NCBI GenBank assembly: GCA_002337385.1
Contig: DDFY01000026.1
Span: 56,257-79,314, forward strand
DNA from: Erythrobacter sp. UBA1916
Lineage (GTDB): Bacteria > Pseudomonadota > Alphaproteobacteria > Sphingomonadales > Sphingomonadaceae
Length of the DNA: 23,058 nt
Reading direction: 5' to 3'
Shown here: positions 16,971 through 23,058 of the stretch, piece after piece
How positions within the stretch are numbered: position 1 is the stretch's first letter
How the letters are laid out: each line of letters starts with the position of its first letter
Translations under genes and position numbers: made by a program
The notes under the pieces: model-generated
What the model was told of the DNA's origin: nothing
The model's database searches: none
The model's input: the letters and a program-made list of their open reading frames with translations, nothing else

Positions 16971-17556
16971 GGGCTGGGCCTATGCCCCGATGCGCCACGC
17001 CTTGTCCAGCGGAGCTTGGGCCAAATCGGGTGTGGTGGGATTGGCGGTGTGGCAGGGATGAGACGTCGTTCGAGCGTGAGGGGAGTGCGGCGCAGAGTTA
17101 TCGGGAGCTTCCGTGGTTTCGGACGGCGCTCAGCTCCCATTCGTGGCCGTCGACGCGGAGCAGGATCGACTAACCTGTGGATTGGCGTTTGCTGGTGGAC
17201 ATTCGCATACGTCATCGTGGCAACGGCCTTCTTCACCTTCACATCTATGGGCGAGTGTTTCCAAGGTGCTGAGGGGGCAGCTTTCCACCCCATCGCGGCC
17301 ATAGAAATGCCTACTCGTCAGTCCTGAAAGCTGCCTTCGGCGGGCAAGCGGCTGAGCGGCGCAAAATGAGCCGCTTGCGGAAGGTTGGCCTGGGATCTCG
17401 TCATGTTGACAAGGCGACGTCGCCTCCCGGGACTGGCTCATAGCTCTGCACGACCTTCGCGCTCCGAATGACCATCTGCGTATAATCAGGAGCATCGCCC
17501 ATTTAGACGGCGACGGATCAGTTGAGTATCCGGCGCGATTGGCGCTACAGGCCGGT
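16971..17556. other. Gap of nearly 0.6 kb with no recognisable gene
   Basis: Open frames exist on both strands here, but none has a recognisable domain, a good start context or a composition like the neighbouring genes. The tat genes often found near serS in related bacteria are not seen. The stretch should contain the serS promoter (minus) and the RoxA promoter (plus). TATAAT at 17481-17486 is a possible -10 for the latter, with no good -35 at the right distance. TTGACA at 17406-17411 is too far away. A 10-bp stem hairpin is at 17344-17378. It may be degenerate sequence. Confidence 0.5.
17344..17378. repeat. Inverted repeat with 10-bp stem
   Basis: GCAAGCGGCT (17344-17353) and AGCCGCTTGC (17369-17378) are exact reverse complements around a 15-nt loop. 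It lies inside the gene-free gap, about 180 bp before the RoxA-like start and 370 bp upstream of serS. No T-run follows on either strand, so its role is unknown. Confidence 0.45.
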
Positions 17557-18702
17557 ATGAATTTTGATGCCGCCACCTTCCTTCGCGAACATTGGCAGAA
17601 GAGCCCTCAGTTGATCCGCAACCCTTGGCGGGCTTGGGACAATCCCCTGACGCCGGATGAGCTTGCCGGTCTGGCCTGCGAACCCGGCGTGGAATCGCGG
17701 CTCGTGCGCCGGACAACGCCCCGGTCATGGGACCTGACTGACGGCCCCCTGTCGAGCGCAGACTTCGCAGAGGTGGACGGGGCGCCATGGACGCTGCTCG
17801 TGCAGGCGGTTGATCATCACGTCCCCGCAGTTGCTGCACTGCTCGAGCCGTTCCGCTTTATCCCCAATTGGCGGATCGACGATGTGATGGTCAGCTACGC
17901 CAGCGATGGCGGTGGCGTGGGGCCGCATTTCGACCAGTACGACGTTTTCCTGGTGCAGGGCCTCGGGCGGCGGCGCTGGCAGGTGGGCCCATGCTGTGAT
18001 GAGCGCACCCCACTTCTTCCCCACGATCGCTTGCGGTTGCTGGCGGATTTTCAGCCAACTCAGGAATGGGTGCTGGAGCCCGGCGACATACTCTACCTGC
18101 CACCCGGTTTCGCCCATGACGGGGTTGCCGTGGGCGAAGATTGCATGACCTATTCGATCGGCTTTCGCGCTCCCTCGCGGGCCGAGCTGGTATCGGGTTG
18201 GGCTGATCATGTTATCGACCTGCTCGATGATGACGACCGCTATTCCGATCCCGACCTCACCCCCGCCGCCCATCCGGGGGAAATCGCGCCGGAAACACTC
18301 GACAAACTGCACCATATGGTGACCGAGGCGCTAGCCAACCGCGATAGCTTCGCTCGCTGGGTTGGCGCTTTTGTCACCGCACCCAAGTCCGATCTTATCG
18401 ACTGGAGCCCCGATGAGATGGTTACGCCGCAGGCAATAGCAGGCGAACTGGCCGCGGGCGGCATGCTGGAACGCAATCCGGCGAGCCGCTTCGCACTCGT
18501 TCGCTCAGGGCCGGAAAAGCTGACACTGTTTGTCGATGGCAACGCCCGTGAGTGCGGCGGCACAGTCGCACTCTTCGCCGAGCAGCTATGCGATCACGCC
18601 TCGCTGAGCGTCGACCCGGCGTGGGCGGGATCACCCGAAACCGTGAGCCTGATATGCGATCTTGCCAATTGCGGCAGCGTCGCGATCACGTCGGACGACT
18701 GA
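17557..18702 (+). CDS. RoxA/YcfD-type ribosomal oxygenase (JmjC-like cupin)
   Basis: A 381-residue Fe(II)/2-oxoglutarate oxygenase of the family that in Escherichia coli (YcfD/RoxA) hydroxylates an arginine of ribosomal protein L16. The N-terminal FLREHWQKSPQLIRNPW is the family's typical opening. The double-stranded beta-helix supplies metal ligands H124 and D126 in GPHFDQYDVFLVQGLGRRRW and the distal H187 in LPPGFAHDGVA. The C-terminal part (about 230-381) is the dimerisation and winged-helix region of the family. The ATG at 17557 is chosen because it begins the conserved region; a TTG 18 nt upstream is an alternative. It converges with the truncated pseudouridine synthase, with only 11 bp between stops. 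Activity on L16 is inferred from homology. Confidence 0.88.
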   Translation: MNFDAATFLREHWQKSPQLIRNPWRAWDNPLTPDELAGLACEPGVESRLVRRTTPRSWDLTDGPLSSADFAEVDGAPWTLLVQAVDHHVPAVAALLEPFRFIPNWRIDDVMVSYASDGGGVGPHFDQYDVFLVQGLGRRRWQVGPCCDERTPLLPHDRLRLLADFQPTQEWVLEPGDILYLPPGFAHDGVAVGEDCMTYSIGFRAPSRAELVSGWADHVIDLLDDDDRYSDPDLTPAAHPGEIAPETLDKLHHMVTEALANRDSFARWVGAFVTAPKSDLIDWSPDEMVTPQAIAGELAAGGMLERNPASRFALVRSGPEKLTLFVDGNARECGGTVALFAEQLCDHASLSVDPAWAGSPETVSLICDLANCGSVAITSDD

Positions 18703-18713
18703 ATACGGCGCGG

Positions 18714-19052
18714 TCAGGCCGCGCGCCATGCGCCTGGGAGTAGCCCGTCTAGCGTCCAGTCGCCGACCGCCCAGCGTACCAGCCGCAGCGTCGGATGTCC
18801 GACCGCCGCCGTCATCCGGCGAACCTGCCGGTTGCGGCCTTCGCGAATGGTGAGGCGCAGCCAGCAGTCGGGGATGGATTTGCGCACGCGGATCGGCGGG
18901 TTGCGCGGCCAGAGCATGGGATCGGCGATACGCTCAACCGTTGCGGGCAAAGTCACTCCATCCTTCAGGCGAAGGCCCTGCCGCAACCGGCGTAAGGGTT
19001 CTTCCGTCGGATCGCCTTCCACCTGAACCAGATAGGTCGTGGCGAGCTTGGG
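18714..19052 (-). pseudogene. Truncated RluE/RsuA-type 23S rRNA pseudouridine synthase
   Basis: About 110 codons match the C-terminal half of the RsuA/RluE family: PKLATTYLVQVEGDPTEEPL, LKDGVTLPATVERI, then LRLTIREGRNRQVRRMTAAVGHPTLRLVRWAVGDW. The reading frame continues above the GTG at 19022 to 19052, still matching the family, and then meets TAA at 19053-19055. The N-terminal S4-like part and the block with the catalytic aspartate (GRLDxxSEGLL...) are absent. The remaining 102-residue ORF could be translated from the GTG but should have no pseudouridine synthase activity. A hairpin at 19047-19074 sits exactly at the break, suggesting a deletion or insertion junction. Known family members are about 180 residues or longer. 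A sequencing error alone would not restore the missing part. Confidence 0.8.
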
Positions 19053-19074
19053 TTATAGCACCATCTATCCCAAG
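19047..19074. repeat. Hairpin at the rluE break point
   Basis: CTTGGG (19047-19052) pairs with CCCAAG (19069-19074), and inside it ATAG (19055-19058) pairs with CTAT (19065-19068), leaving a 2-nt bulge and a 6-nt loop. The left arm is the last sequence still matching the pseudouridine synthase. This makes the hairpin a candidate scar or terminus of a rearrangement. Confidence 0.45.
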
Positions 19075-19355
19075 GCTTATGGTGTAGCCGAAGCATGCGA
19101 GCGTCTGCGCGAGTGGAGCGGTGCAGCTTGAGATTTCGAAGTATCCGTCGGAATGGCGGAATTTGGGCCGTGTGCGGACGGGCCGCTATTAGCGAGCAAT
19201 TCGTAGAGAGCGGACATTCGGCCGACGACTAAAATGCTAGTGGAAGCAGGAACCTGACGCGAGAAGAGAGAGTTGCCATCTCTGATGCGGTTGGACACCG
19301 ACCGCGAACTCTGAAACATCCATATTAATGCATTCCGCAACCTGGAGCATACCCC
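19053..19355. other. Gene-free stretch upstream of the oxidoreductase
   Basis: No convincing gene is seen in these 303 bp. The end nearest the oxidoreductase must hold its promoter. AGAGA (19267-19271) and TCTCT (19279-19283) form a 5-7-5 dyad of the shape bound by LysR regulators. TGGAG at 19343-19347 is the ribosome site for the ATG at 19356. Confidence 0.4.
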
Positions 19356-20468
19356 ATGAGCAAGACCGGCAAGCAGCTATTCACGACGCTGGAAAGCGAC
19401 GGGACCCTCACTGTCGCGATCGAGGAGACGACCTTCCCCGAGCCAACCGGCAACGAGGTCCTGGTGAAGATCGAGGCGGCGCCGATCAATCCGTCGGATC
19501 TCGCGATCCTGACCGGCGCGGCGGACTTCGAGAACGCGGAATACTCGCCCAGCAAGGTCGTCGCCAAAATGCCGGAGGCTTTCAACATCGGACAGAAAGC
19601 ACGCCATGGTCAACGTCTGCCTGCGGGAAGTGAAGGCGCTGGCACCGTCATCGCAACCGGCGACAGCGACATGGCCAAGGCGCTGATGGGCCAGCGCGTG
19701 GCCTGCGTGCCGGGCAGCGCCTATGCCCAATATGCCATCGCCGACGCGGCGATGTGCCTGCCTCTGGGTGACCATAGCGCCGAGGAAGGTGCCAGCAGCT
19801 TCGTCAATCCCATGACCGCGCTCAGCTTTGCCGAGAACGCCAGAATGGATGGCCAGAAGGCGATCCTGCATACGGTGGGTGCCTCCAACCTTGGCCAGAT
19901 GCTGGTCAGGATTTGCCAGGAAGATGACCTCGCGCTCGTCAACATCGTCCGCAAGCAGGAGCAAGTCGACCTCCTCAAGGGGTTGGGCGCGACGCATGTG
20001 GTGAACTCTTCGGACGACGACTTCATGGAAAACCTCAAGGCCGCGATCGCCGAAACGGATGCGTTCTATGGTTTCGACCCGATCGGCGGCGGGTCGATGG
20101 TCGATACCTGCTTCAAGGCGATGGAGCAGGTCGCACAGTCGAAGATGACCGACTATTCGCGCTATGGCTCCAATCAGCCCAAACGCATGTTCATCTACGG
20201 CCGCCTCGACCTCGGAACGACGACATTGACGCCGGGTTACGGCTTCGGCTGGACCCTGTCGGGCTGGTTGCTGACACCGTTCCTGCAGAACGCAAGCAAG
20301 GAAGCTGTAACGCGTATGCGCCAACGCGTGCTGGAGAATCTCACCACGACATTTGCCAGCAGCTACAAGACCAAGGTCGACCTGGAAGGAATGCTGACCA
20401 AAGACGCGATCCTTGATTATCGCCGGATGAAAACGGGTGAGAAATACCTCGTCACACCTTGGCAATGA
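19356..20468 (+). CDS. Zinc-independent MDR-family alcohol dehydrogenase/quinone reductase-like oxidoreductase
   Basis: A 370-residue member of the medium-chain dehydrogenase/reductase superfamily. The N-terminal GroES-like domain reads GNEVLVKIEAAPINPSDLAILTG (about 32-54) and includes GSEGAG (91-96). The nucleotide-binding domain starts near 168 with AILHTVGASNLGQMLVRICQ. It continues through VNIVRKQEQVDLLKGLGATHVVNSSDDDF, typical of NAD(P)H-binding quinone oxidoreductase-like proteins. The catalytic and structural zinc cysteines of true alcohol dehydrogenases are missing, so an NADPH-dependent reductase acting on a quinone or enone is more likely. The start has TGGAG about 8 nt ahead. The LysR gene is 306 bp downstream on the same strand and may regulate it. 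The substrate is unknown. Confidence 0.85.
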   Translation: MSKTGKQLFTTLESDGTLTVAIEETTFPEPTGNEVLVKIEAAPINPSDLAILTGAADFENAEYSPSKVVAKMPEAFNIGQKARHGQRLPAGSEGAGTVIATGDSDMAKALMGQRVACVPGSAYAQYAIADAAMCLPLGDHSAEEGASSFVNPMTALSFAENARMDGQKAILHTVGASNLGQMLVRICQEDDLALVNIVRKQEQVDLLKGLGATHVVNSSDDDFMENLKAAIAETDAFYGFDPIGGGSMVDTCFKAMEQVAQSKMTDYSRYGSNQPKRMFIYGRLDLGTTTLTPGYGFGWTLSGWLLTPFLQNASKEAVTRMRQRVLENLTTTFASSYKTKVDLEGMLTKDAILDYRRMKTGEKYLVTPWQ

Positions 20469-20774
20469 TCGGTGTGCTGGAACGGAGCCTGAAGGGCAAA
20501 CTGTGGGCCGGTTGCTGACTGACCGTTGAAGCGGCAAAGCGGTCGTTCGGCTTACAAGCCTTTGGCTGCGTTCAATATGGCCTACTGCCAGCGCTATTCG
20601 CTCGGCAACTTGTTGAGCGCATGGCGATATGTTGTAATCTAGACATAAAGCAGAGCCAAATTTGGTCTTTTGCCGTCGCTCGCTATACACTCGGCCTAGA
20701 TTGGAGGCCGTCCAGCGTAATCTCGACTCACGCCCGGCAGGTCTGCGTTAGAGGTACCGGGATGATCAGGAACG
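20469..20774. other. Intergenic region between oxidoreductase and LysR gene
   Basis: No ORF here is convincing. The stretch must contain the LysR promoter unless it is read through from the oxidoreductase. GCAAAGCGGTCGTTCGG at 20534-20550 resembles GCAAAAGCGGCCATTCCGG at 10723-10741 in the long palindrome, hinting at a degenerate dispersed repeat. GACCG (20521-20525) and CGGTC (20540-20544) form a small dyad. ATGT (20629-20632) / ACAT (20643-20646) is a weak LysR-like dyad near the gene. No clear terminator follows the oxidoreductase. Confidence 0.35.
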
Positions 20775-21701
20775 ATGGCCAAGTCGCTTGAAGGCACCGC
20801 AGTTCGCCGGCTGAACCTCAACCTGCTTTACCCGCTTGACGCCATTCTTCACGCCCCGACGCTTACCGAGGCGGGGCGGCGTGTGCACCTTAGCCAGTCG
20901 GCTATGAGCCATGCCTTGCGGCGGCTGCGCGATCACTTTGGTGATGATCTGGTGGCCTATCAGGGCTCTCAGCAGCACCTCACCCCCCTTGGTCTGGCCC
21001 TGCGCGCGGCGGTCCGCCGCGCCCTGCAAGAGGCTCACGGCGCGTTCGAATTCTCGCTGCAGTTCGATCCTCAGACCTCAGTCGAAAGCATCACCATCGC
21101 GACCTCGGAAGCGATTGAGCAGATGTTGCTGGCACCGGTCCTGCGCAATCTCTCGCGTGAGGCGCCCTACGTCACGGTGAACCTGACGTCGCTGGGACGC
21201 AACACGCCGCGTCAGGCCCTGGAAGAAGGAGCCGATCTGATCGTGCTGCCTGAACAGGGAGCGGATGCGCGGCTCGAGACCGCGCAAATCCTGAGTGATC
21301 GCATCTCGTGCATGGTCTGGAGCGAACACCCGGTACTCGGCGGTCAGGATGAAATGACCGAGGCCCAGTATCTCTCGGCCCGGCACATCGTGGCAAGCGA
21401 CGAGGCGACGCCGACGGTCCCGCTGGACGCTGCTGCAGCGGATATCCTCAATGCGCGCAAGATCGCGATAAAGGCGAGCTCTCAGGCGACATTGCCGGCC
21501 ATTGTCATCCAGAGCGATCTGGTCGCAACCGGCAGTTCCTGGCTGTTCCAGTACTACGCTTCGACAATGCCGCTGAAGGTCCTGGCGGCACCGTTCCAGA
21601 CGGTCGAAACGCCCATCGTGGCGCAATGGGCCAGCCATCGGCGCAGTGATCCGATGCTCGAATGGTTCCTGCAGCGGCTTATGGAGCGACGGCCGCTCTA
21701 G
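20775..21701 (+). CDS. LysR-family transcriptional regulator
   Basis: A 308-residue regulator. The N-terminal winged HTH (about 12-72) reads RLNLNLLYPLDAILHAPTLTEAGRRVHLSQSAMSHALRRLRDHFGDDLV. This N-terminus, LNLLYPLDAIL...SQSAMSHALRRLR, is close to the NodD/NahR-like subgroup that often responds to aromatic or plant-type compounds. A periplasmic-binding-protein-like effector domain follows (about 95-300), with SITIATSEAIEQMLLAPVL at its start. The ATG at 20775 has AGGA 4-7 nt ahead. It lies between the oxidoreductase and the STN-type TonB receptor, all on the plus strand. A TTCAT-N7-ATGAA dyad 13 bp after its stop suggests control of the receptor. The effector is unknown. Confidence 0.93.
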   Translation: MAKSLEGTAVRRLNLNLLYPLDAILHAPTLTEAGRRVHLSQSAMSHALRRLRDHFGDDLVAYQGSQQHLTPLGLALRAAVRRALQEAHGAFEFSLQFDPQTSVESITIATSEAIEQMLLAPVLRNLSREAPYVTVNLTSLGRNTPRQALEEGADLIVLPEQGADARLETAQILSDRISCMVWSEHPVLGGQDEMTEAQYLSARHIVASDEATPTVPLDAAAADILNARKIAIKASSQATLPAIVIQSDLVATGSSWLFQYYASTMPLKVLAAPFQTVETPIVAQWASHRRSDPMLEWFLQRLMERRPL

Positions 21702-21713
21702 GCATTCAAAACG

Positions 21714-21730
21714 TTCATGGCGGGCATGAA
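21714..21730. promoter_or_regulatory. Candidate LysR box upstream of the STN-type receptor
   Basis: TTCATG (21714-21719) and CATGAA (21725-21730) are perfect reverse complements. They form a 17-bp dyad TTCAT-N7-ATGAA that fits the T-N11-A shape of LysR-type binding sites. It is 225 bp ahead of the receptor start, in the gap after the LysR gene. It lacks a T-run, so a terminator is less likely. Confidence 0.4.
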
Positions 21731-21954
21731 ATGTTCGCGTTTGTCCGTCACATGACTGCAGCATAGGCTCGACTGCGTTGGGACAGAGACTCCGGCGCAT
21801 TGTACGCCAGACGAGGTCACCCGGCAGCAGGAGAACCGCCAAGGAATGTCGGCGACACGCCGCACACCTGGCTGAAAAAATCTGTTGGAAGTGCCGCCAA
21901 AGCGAGGTGTGGAGATTCTGCGCCCGGTGAGGTGTGCCTGTCGGAGGTGTGAGT

Positions 21955-23058
21955 ATGTTCAATATTTCTAAGGGTGCGCGTCGGTTTCTGGGAGCCGTTA
22001 GTCTCAGCTCGATCACGATGATCGCTTTGAGCGCGTCAGCGCCAGCGGCGGCTCAGAGCGAGCAGGCGCAGGATATTACCGTTGCGGCCATGCCGCTTGG
22101 CCAGGCACTTGAAGAGATCGCGCGTATCAGCGGGACCAAGATCGACTACGATCCGGACGCGGCGCGTACGGTTGTCTCCAAGCCAGTAAGGCATGCCGGA
22201 TCGGCCTACGATGCTGTCACTGCCGCAACCGACGGCACGAACCTGATCGTTGATGTGAGCGCTGATGGTGCGATCACCGTCTACCAGGGCATCCTGGTCA
22301 GGGCTCGGCGCGACGAGGCGGAAACCAACACGTTGGTGCGTCAGGCCTCCACTTCGGACCGCAGCGGCCTGTCCCTGCGCGAACAGCCGCGCAACAATCA
22401 GGTCATTTCGGCCAAGACCATCCAAGATCAGCAGGCTCTCAGCATCAGCGAAGTCCTGCGCAACGCGGGCGGGGTCTCGACGCTTTCCAATAGCCCGGGG
22501 AGCGGCTCGTCATACACGGTTCGCGGCTTTTCGAGCGGCGGCCTCGTCAACGGCCTGTCGAGCTCGGGCAACTTCGGCGTATCATCGGGAGCGAACCAGC
22601 CGATCGCGAGCATCGAGCGGGTCGAGATCCTGAAGGGCCCCGACGCGCTGCTGGTCGGCTTCGACAACCTTGGCGGCAACGTCAATGTCGTGACCAAGAA
22701 GCCCGACGCTGAAGCGCGGATGATCATGAGCCTCGACGTTGGTTCCTATGGGTTGGTGCGCGGCGTGGTCGATGTGAACCATGCGGTGACCGCCGACAAG
22801 AGCCTCACGGCCCGGGTCATCGCCAGCGCCCAGACCATGGACCACAACTACGGCGGTTATACCGGCAACGAAGACTACCTGATCGCGCCCTCGGTGCGGT
22901 TCACGGACGAGCGCACCGACATCATTGTTGGCTTGAGCATATCCGACACGCGGACCGGGCTCACCCCGTTCACTCTGTTCGATGAGGAAACAGGCCAGAT
23001 TGTCGACCGCGACCTCGGAACGCCGATCTTCTCGGGCTGTTCCCCGTCAGCACCAATG
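21955..23058 (+). CDS. TonB-dependent siderophore-type receptor with STN signalling domain (5' part only)
   Basis: Open from the ATG at 21955 to the window edge, giving 368 codons of what is usually an 800-1000-residue outer-membrane protein. GGAGG at 21943-21947 lies 7 nt upstream. Residues 1-34 are a signal peptide ending APAAAQ. Residues about 41-111 form an STN (secretin and TonB N-terminus) domain: ITVAAMPLGQALEEIARISGTKIDYDP. A TonB box-like GILVRARR (about 112-119) follows. The plug (about 125-255) reads LREQPRNNQVISAKTI, VLRNAGGVSTLSN, YTVRGFSS, IERVEILKGPDALLVG and LGGNVNVVTKKP, as in ferric-siderophore receptors. STN domains normally signal to a FecR-type anti-sigma factor; none is in the window. 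The LysR gene just upstream is the likely regulator. The ligand is unknown. Confidence 0.9.
   Translation, partial: MFNISKGARRFLGAVSLSSITMIALSASAPAAAQSEQAQDITVAAMPLGQALEEIARISGTKIDYDPDAARTVVSKPVRHAGSAYDAVTAATDGTNLIVDVSADGAITVYQGILVRARRDEAETNTLVRQASTSDRSGLSLREQPRNNQVISAKTIQDQQALSISEVLRNAGGVSTLSNSPGSGSSYTVRGFSSGGLVNGLSSSGNFGVSSGANQPIASIERVEILKGPDALLVGFDNLGGNVNVVTKKPDAEARMIMSLDVGSYGLVRGVVDVNHAVTADKSLTARVIASAQTMDHNYGGYTGNEDYLIAPSVRFTDERTDIIVGLSISDTRTGLTPFTLFDEETGQIVDRDLGTPIFSGCSPSAPM

Noticed and set aside
15528..17327. A 599-codon open frame on the plus strand
   Set aside because: It runs antisense to serS, which has clear class II synthetase motifs. Its product is low-complexity and matches nothing known.
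17406..17486. TTGACA and TATAAT as a promoter for the RoxA-like gene
   Set aside because: The two hexamers are about 69 bp apart, far beyond the usual 16-18 bp, so they cannot form one promoter.
18714..19022. A complete small pseudouridine synthase gene starting at the GTG at 19022
   Set aside because: The family similarity extends upstream of this GTG, and the catalytic aspartate block is missing, so it is better described as a truncated gene.
19094..19231. A short plus-strand ORF in the gap before the oxidoreductase
   Set aside because: The 45-codon frame has no ribosome site, no recognisable motif and biased R/S composition, so it was not called.
19377..20690. A 437-codon open frame on the minus strand
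   Set aside because: It is antisense to the MDR oxidoreductase, whose own frame has clear domain signatures. The part that extends past 20468 also shows no domain.

Overview
The window looks like a chromosomal stretch from a GC-rich alphaproteobacterium, most likely an aerobic member of the Sphingomonadales (Erythrobacter, Novosphingobium or a relative). The evidence is the high G+C coding style, the two TonB-dependent receptors of sphingomonad type, the split P-protein of glycine cleavage (gcvPA/gcvPB), and the serS-surE gene pair. No database search was possible, so the taxonomic placement is an inference.

Region 1 (1-10667) appears to be one functional locus. A TonB-dependent receptor and an Lrp/AsnC regulator lie on the minus strand. 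Facing away from them is a tight plus-strand operon: a secreted zinc metalloprotease (HExxH...H with a Met-turn), then gcvT, gcvH, gcvPA and gcvPB. The metalloprotease and gcvT overlap by 8 bp, gcvT/gcvH by 1 bp and gcvPA/gcvPB by 4 bp. The arrangement suggests uptake or external breakdown of peptides or protein coupled to oxidation of the released glycine, under an amino-acid-responsive regulator. The 143 bp between the regulator and the protease hold a candidate operator and a 5' leader hairpin.

Region 2 (10668-11962) holds a long imperfect palindrome, a divergent carbamoyltransferase-fold protein in visibly lower-GC DNA whose carbamoyl-phosphate motif is not conserved, and further inverted repeats. 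This looks like acquired DNA.

Region 3 (11963-18702) is housekeeping: rimO (S12 methylthiotransferase), a small DUF1761-type membrane protein, the serS-surE-potassium channel cluster on the minus strand, a gene-free gap of nearly 0.6 kb, and a RoxA/YcfD-type ribosomal oxygenase.

Region 4 (18714-23058) starts with a truncated RluE-type pseudouridine synthase whose 5' end breaks at a hairpin. Then come an MDR-family oxidoreductase, a LysR regulator and the first 368 codons of a siderophore-type TonB receptor with an N-terminal STN signalling domain, which runs off the window. No FecI/FecR pair is visible in the window. A LysR-like dyad between the regulator and the receptor suggests LysR control. 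No tRNA, rRNA, CRISPR array, transposase or origin was recognised.
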